From assembly GCA_945898215.1 (NCBI GenBank), contig CAMDHY010000004.1:1-46330 (forward strand): a DNA stretch of 46,330 nt. The letters are read 5' to 3'. This stretch comes from Pseudoxanthobacter soli DSM 19599 (GTDB taxonomy: Bacteria > Pseudomonadota > Alphaproteobacteria > Rhizobiales > Segnochrobactraceae). Positions 40,854 through 46,330 of the stretch are shown piece after piece (the first letter of the stretch is position 1; each line of letters opens with the position of its first letter). The notes under the pieces are model-generated. The model was not told the DNA's origin. It was given only the letters and a program-made list of their open reading frames with translations, and made no database searches. The position numbers were made by a program, and so were the translations under genes.

Positions 40854-43499
40854 ATGACGCGCCACGAGGGCAACCCTGTCCGCCTCGCAGACTACCGGCC
40901 CACGGCCTACGCCATCGACACGGTGGATCTCGACGTCGCCTTCGCGCCGCACGCGACTCGCGTCAAGAGCCGCCTGTCGGTCCGCCGCCGCGACGGCACG
41001 CCGGAAGGGGCGCCGCTGCTGCTCGACGGTGACGAGCTCACCCTCGTCGGAGTGTCCGTCGATGGTGCGGCCCTGCCCGCCGAGGCCTACGTCGCCACCT
41101 CCAGCCAACTTTTGCTGCACACGCCGCCGGCCGGCCCCTTCACCCTTGAGATCGAGACGCACATCGATGCGGAGGCCAACTCCAAGCTGATGGGGCTCTA
41201 TCGCACGAGCGGCACCTGGTGCACGCAGTGCGAGGCGGAAGGCTTCCGACGCATCACCTACTTCCTCGATCGGCCGGACGTTCTGGCCGTCTACACGACG
41301 CGCCTCGAGGCAGACAGTGCGCTCGCCCCGGTGCTGCTCGGCAACGGCAACCTCGTGGAGACCGGCGACATCCCCGGCACCGATCGGCACTTCGCGGTCT
41401 GGCACGATCCGTTCCCCAAGCCCGCCTATCTGTTCGCGATGGTCGGCGGCGATCTCGCCTGCGTGCGCGACCGCTTCGTCACCATGTCGGGCCGCGACGT
41501 CGACCTGCGCATCTATGTCGAGCACGGCAAGGAGGGCCGCTGTGCCTATGCCATGGACGCCCTCAAGCGCTCGATGCGCTGGGACGAGGAGGCCTTCGGC
41601 CGCGAGTACGACCTCGACATCTTCATGATCGTCGCCGTCTCCGACTTCAACATGGGCGCGATGGAGAACAAGGGCCTGAACGTCTTCAACGACAAGTACG
41701 TCCTCGCCATCCCCGAGACCGCGACCGACCAGGACTACTCCGGTGTCGAGGGTGTCATCGCCCACGAATACTTCCACAACTGGACCGGCAACCGGATCAC
41801 CTGCCGCGACTGGTTCCAGCTCTGCCTGAAGGAGGGCCTGACGGTCTTCCGCGACCAGGAGTTCAGCTCCGACCAGCGCTCGCGCCCGGTGAAGCGCATC
41901 TCCGACGTCCGGCTCCTGCGGGCCCACCAGTTCCCCGAGGACGCGGGACCCCTCGCCCATCCCGTCCGCCCCGAAACTTATCGCGAGATCAACAACTTCT
42001 ACACGGCGACAGTGTACGAGAAGGGCTCCGAGCTCGTCCGCATGCTGAAGACGCTGCTCGGCGACGACGGCTTCCGGCGCGGCATGGACGTCTATTTCGA
42101 CCGTCACGACGGCGACGCCGCCACCGTCGAGGATTTCATCGCCTGCTTCGCCGAGGCGACCGCCACGGACCTCTCGCCGTTCCGGCGCTGGTACGCCCAG
42201 GCGAGCACGCCGCGGGTCCGCGCCCGCGGCCACTTCGACGCCGCCGCGCGCCGCTACACTCTCGAACTCGCGCAGTCGATCCCGTCCTCGCCGGGCCAGC
42301 CGGAGAAGACGCCGGTGCCGATCCCGATCCGCTTCGGCCTCGTCGGGCCGAACGGCGAGGACATGGAGATCGGCGCCGTCAGCGGCGCCACTCTCAAGGG
42401 CGACGTCCTCGTCCTCGACCAGGCGAGCCAGCGCGTCGTCTTCTCCGGTATCGGCGCGCGCCCGGTCCCCTCGCTGCTGCGCGGCTTCTCGGCGCCAGTG
42501 GTGCTGGAGACCGACCTTACCCGCGAGGACCGGCTGTTCCTGCTCTCCCACGACAGCGACCCGTTCAACCGCTGGGAAGCGGCGCAGACGCTCGCCGTTG
42601 CCGATCTCAAGGCCGGCGTCGCCGCCGTCCGCGCCGGAGAGCCGGTCGCGACCGACCCGGCGTTCGCCGATGCCCTCGGCCGCGTCGCCATCGACGAGAG
42701 CCTCGACCACGCCTTCCGCGCCCTCGTGCTGCAACTGCCGACCGAAGCCGACATCGCCCGCGAGCTCTCCCACGACGTCGATCCGGAGGCGATCGCCACC
42801 TCGCGCACCGCGCTGCGGAGGTCCGTCGCCGAGCGGCTGGCGAAACCCTTCGCCGCCCTCTACGAGGCGCTCTCGACGCCGGCGCCCTACGTGCCCGACG
42901 CCGCCGGGGCCGGCCGTCGCGCTCTGCGCAACACACTGCTCGACTATCTCACGCTCGCCGAGACCGGGGCCCCCGGCGCCCGTGCCGAGGCGCACTACCG
43001 CGCCGCCGACAACATGACCGACCGCCTCGCCGCCCTGACGGTGCTGGTCAGCGCCGAGGCCCCCGGTGCCGCCGCCGCGCTGGAGGATTTCTACGGCCGC
43101 TTCCGCGACGACCAGCTCGTCCTCGACAAGTGGTTCACCGTGCAGGCGACCGCCCCCGGCGACGCCACCCTCGGCCGCGTCGAGGCGCTGATGCGGCACC
43201 CGGCCTTCTCGATGGCGAACCCGAACCGCGTGCGCTCGCTCGTGGGCGCCTTCGCCGGCTCCAACCAGCGCCAGTTCAACCGCGCCGACGGCGCCGGTTT
43301 CCACCTCGTCACCGACGTCGTGCTGGCGCTCGATCCGAAGAACCCGCAGGTCGCCGCCCGCCTCCTCGGCGCCTTCCGCTCGTGGCGGGCGCTGGAGCCC
43401 GGACGGCGCTCGCTCGCCGAGGCGGCGCTTCGTCGCGTCGCCGCGCGCGAGCCGCTGTCCCGCGACGTCTCCGACATCGTCGCCCGCTGCCTGGAGTAA
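40854..43499 (+). CDS. pepN: Aminopeptidase N (M1 family zinc metallopeptidase)
   Basis: Removes N-terminal residues from peptides; cytoplasmic. The 881-residue length matches E. coli PepN (870). GAMENKG (268-274) is the substrate-anchoring exopeptidase motif, and HEYFHNW (His304, Glu305, His308) is the zinc site, with the third ligand Glu in LKEGLTVFRDQEF. Domain II sequences YFLDRPDVLAVYTTRLEAD and the helical C-terminal domain are all present. The ATG at 40854 gives the usual start (TRHEGNPVRLADYRP). The frame is open upstream to 40689, but that part overlaps the divergent cyclase gene and has no conserved sequence. Confidence 0.96.
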   Translation: MTRHEGNPVRLADYRPTAYAIDTVDLDVAFAPHATRVKSRLSVRRRDGTPEGAPLLLDGDELTLVGVSVDGAALPAEAYVATSSQLLLHTPPAGPFTLEIETHIDAEANSKLMGLYRTSGTWCTQCEAEGFRRITYFLDRPDVLAVYTTRLEADSALAPVLLGNGNLVETGDIPGTDRHFAVWHDPFPKPAYLFAMVGGDLACVRDRFVTMSGRDVDLRIYVEHGKEGRCAYAMDALKRSMRWDEEAFGREYDLDIFMIVAVSDFNMGAMENKGLNVFNDKYVLAIPETATDQDYSGVEGVIAHEYFHNWTGNRITCRDWFQLCLKEGLTVFRDQEFSSDQRSRPVKRISDVRLLRAHQFPEDAGPLAHPVRPETYREINNFYTATVYEKGSELVRMLKTLLGDDGFRRGMDVYFDRHDGDAATVEDFIACFAEATATDLSPFRRWYAQASTPRVRARGHFDAAARRYTLELAQSIPSSPGQPEKTPVPIPIRFGLVGPNGEDMEIGAVSGATLKGDVLVLDQASQRVVFSGIGARPVPSLLRGFSAPVVLETDLTREDRLFLLSHDSDPFNRWEAAQTLAVADLKAGVAAVRAGEPVATDPAFADALGRVAIDESLDHAFRALVLQLPTEADIARELSHDVDPEAIATSRTALRRSVAERLAKPFAALYEALSTPAPYVPDAAGAGRRALRNTLLDYLTLAETGAPGARAEAHYRAADNMTDRLAALTVLVSAEAPGAAAALEDFYGRFRDDQLVLDKWFTVQATAPGDATLGRVEALMRHPAFSMANPNRVRSLVGAFAGSNQRQFNRADGAGFHLVTDVVLALDPKNPQVAARLLGAFRSWRALEPGRRSLAEAALRRVAAREPLSRDVSDIVARCLE

Positions 43500-43664
43500 C
43501 GATTCGTCAACCATATCCCCGCATTTTGACGGGGTCCGCAGCGGGAAAATTTCGGCCGCGGACTCTGGACAAGGCGATTCGCCTGGATTCAAATGGAGGT
43601 GATTCGGGCAGACTGTAATGCCCGGATTTTGGTGACAATCCGCAAGTAAATCGAGGGTCCCGTC

Positions 43665-46070
<2,406 letters not shown>

Positions 46071-46242
46071 CGGACCACCGTCGCGCCCGTCTCGAAGCGA
46101 GCTGCCTGCCCACCGCCGCATCCTCTGGCGCGCCAGCCCTCCGCCATTCTAGTCTCGCCACGCCGGTCCCCCGCGACGGGCGAACGCGTGCGGGGACGCC
46201 GCCGGCGGATCGCCGTTGGGGCCGAGTTCAGAGGACTTCTTG

Positions 46243-46330
46243 ATGGCGCTGCAGACCTCGGCGATCCGTGCATTTGCCACCGCCATCCTCGGCACGTTCC
46301 TCCTCGCGACGCCGCCGCTGCCGGCGCTTG
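46243..46330 (+). CDS. Start of an exported protein (runs off the window)
   Basis: An ATG at 46243 is preceded by GAGGA at good spacing. The 29 residues in the window are ALQTSAIRAFATAILG after the Met, then a hydrophobic stretch ending LATPPLPAL, a signal-peptide pattern. The rest of the gene is outside the window, so no function can be given. It follows the histidine kinase by 172 bases. Confidence 0.6.
   Translation, partial: MALQTSAIRAFATAILGTFLLATPPLPAL

Noticed and set aside
43500-43664. Possible CtrA-type site before the PleC/PdhS-like kinase gene
   Set aside because: The sequence is relatively AT-rich but contains no pair of TTAA half-sites at the required spacing.

Overview
The window is GC-rich DNA with strong G/C preference at third codon positions. 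The gene families present point to an alphaproteobacterium, most likely Hyphomicrobiales (Rhizobiales): a GH17-GT2 beta-glucan synthase with a small secreted partner of the Bradyrhizobium type, a PleC/PdhS-like PAS histidine kinase downstream of pepN, and an HSD10-like acyl-CoA dehydrogenase. I see no rRNA or tRNA gene, no CRISPR array and no phage module. Genus cannot be settled from the sequence alone.

Layout. 1-147: tail of an IS630-type insertion sequence that ends at a CTAG containing the stop codon of uxuA. 145-6504: uxuA, a small membrane protein, a large secreted alpha/beta hydrolase, an FCD-type GntR regulator with two tandem palindromes upstream, and an MFS transporter. 6691-9145: a DUF1835/DUF3658 protein converging on a GT4 glycosyltransferase. 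9229-14782: a surface-polysaccharide block with rfbC, a large GT2 protein carrying an N-terminal beta-repeat module, a sulfotransferase and a Wzm/KpsM-type ABC permease without an adjacent ATPase. 14949-20995: galU, the beta-glucan pair (small secreted protein plus GH17-GT2 synthase), and a GT39-like mannosyltransferase on the other strand.

21136-32699 is the most unusual part. A leftward four-gene operon encodes an 883-residue ABC protein with an aberrant nucleotide-binding domain, a stand-alone cyclic-nucleotide-binding domain, an MBL-fold hydrolase and a short-chain dehydrogenase. It diverges from a rightward, tightly packed five-gene operon of four glycosyltransferases (two GT28/MurG-like, two GT4) and a cytoplasmic polysaccharide-deacetylase-like protein. 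I infer a glycan or glycolipid synthesis and export system that may respond to a cyclic nucleotide.

32707-38670 is a complete oligopeptide-type ABC importer operon (fused double ATPase, binding protein, two permeases), preceded on the same strand by a membrane class III adenylate cyclase (38772-40724). 40854-46070 holds pepN and the PAS histidine kinase. The window ends in the signal peptide of another exported protein. Nucleotide-sugar supply (galU, rfbC), polymer synthesis and export genes make up about half of the window, so it reads as a cell-envelope glycan region with cyclic-nucleotide signalling genes nearby (cyclase, cNBD protein, class III phosphodiesterase).
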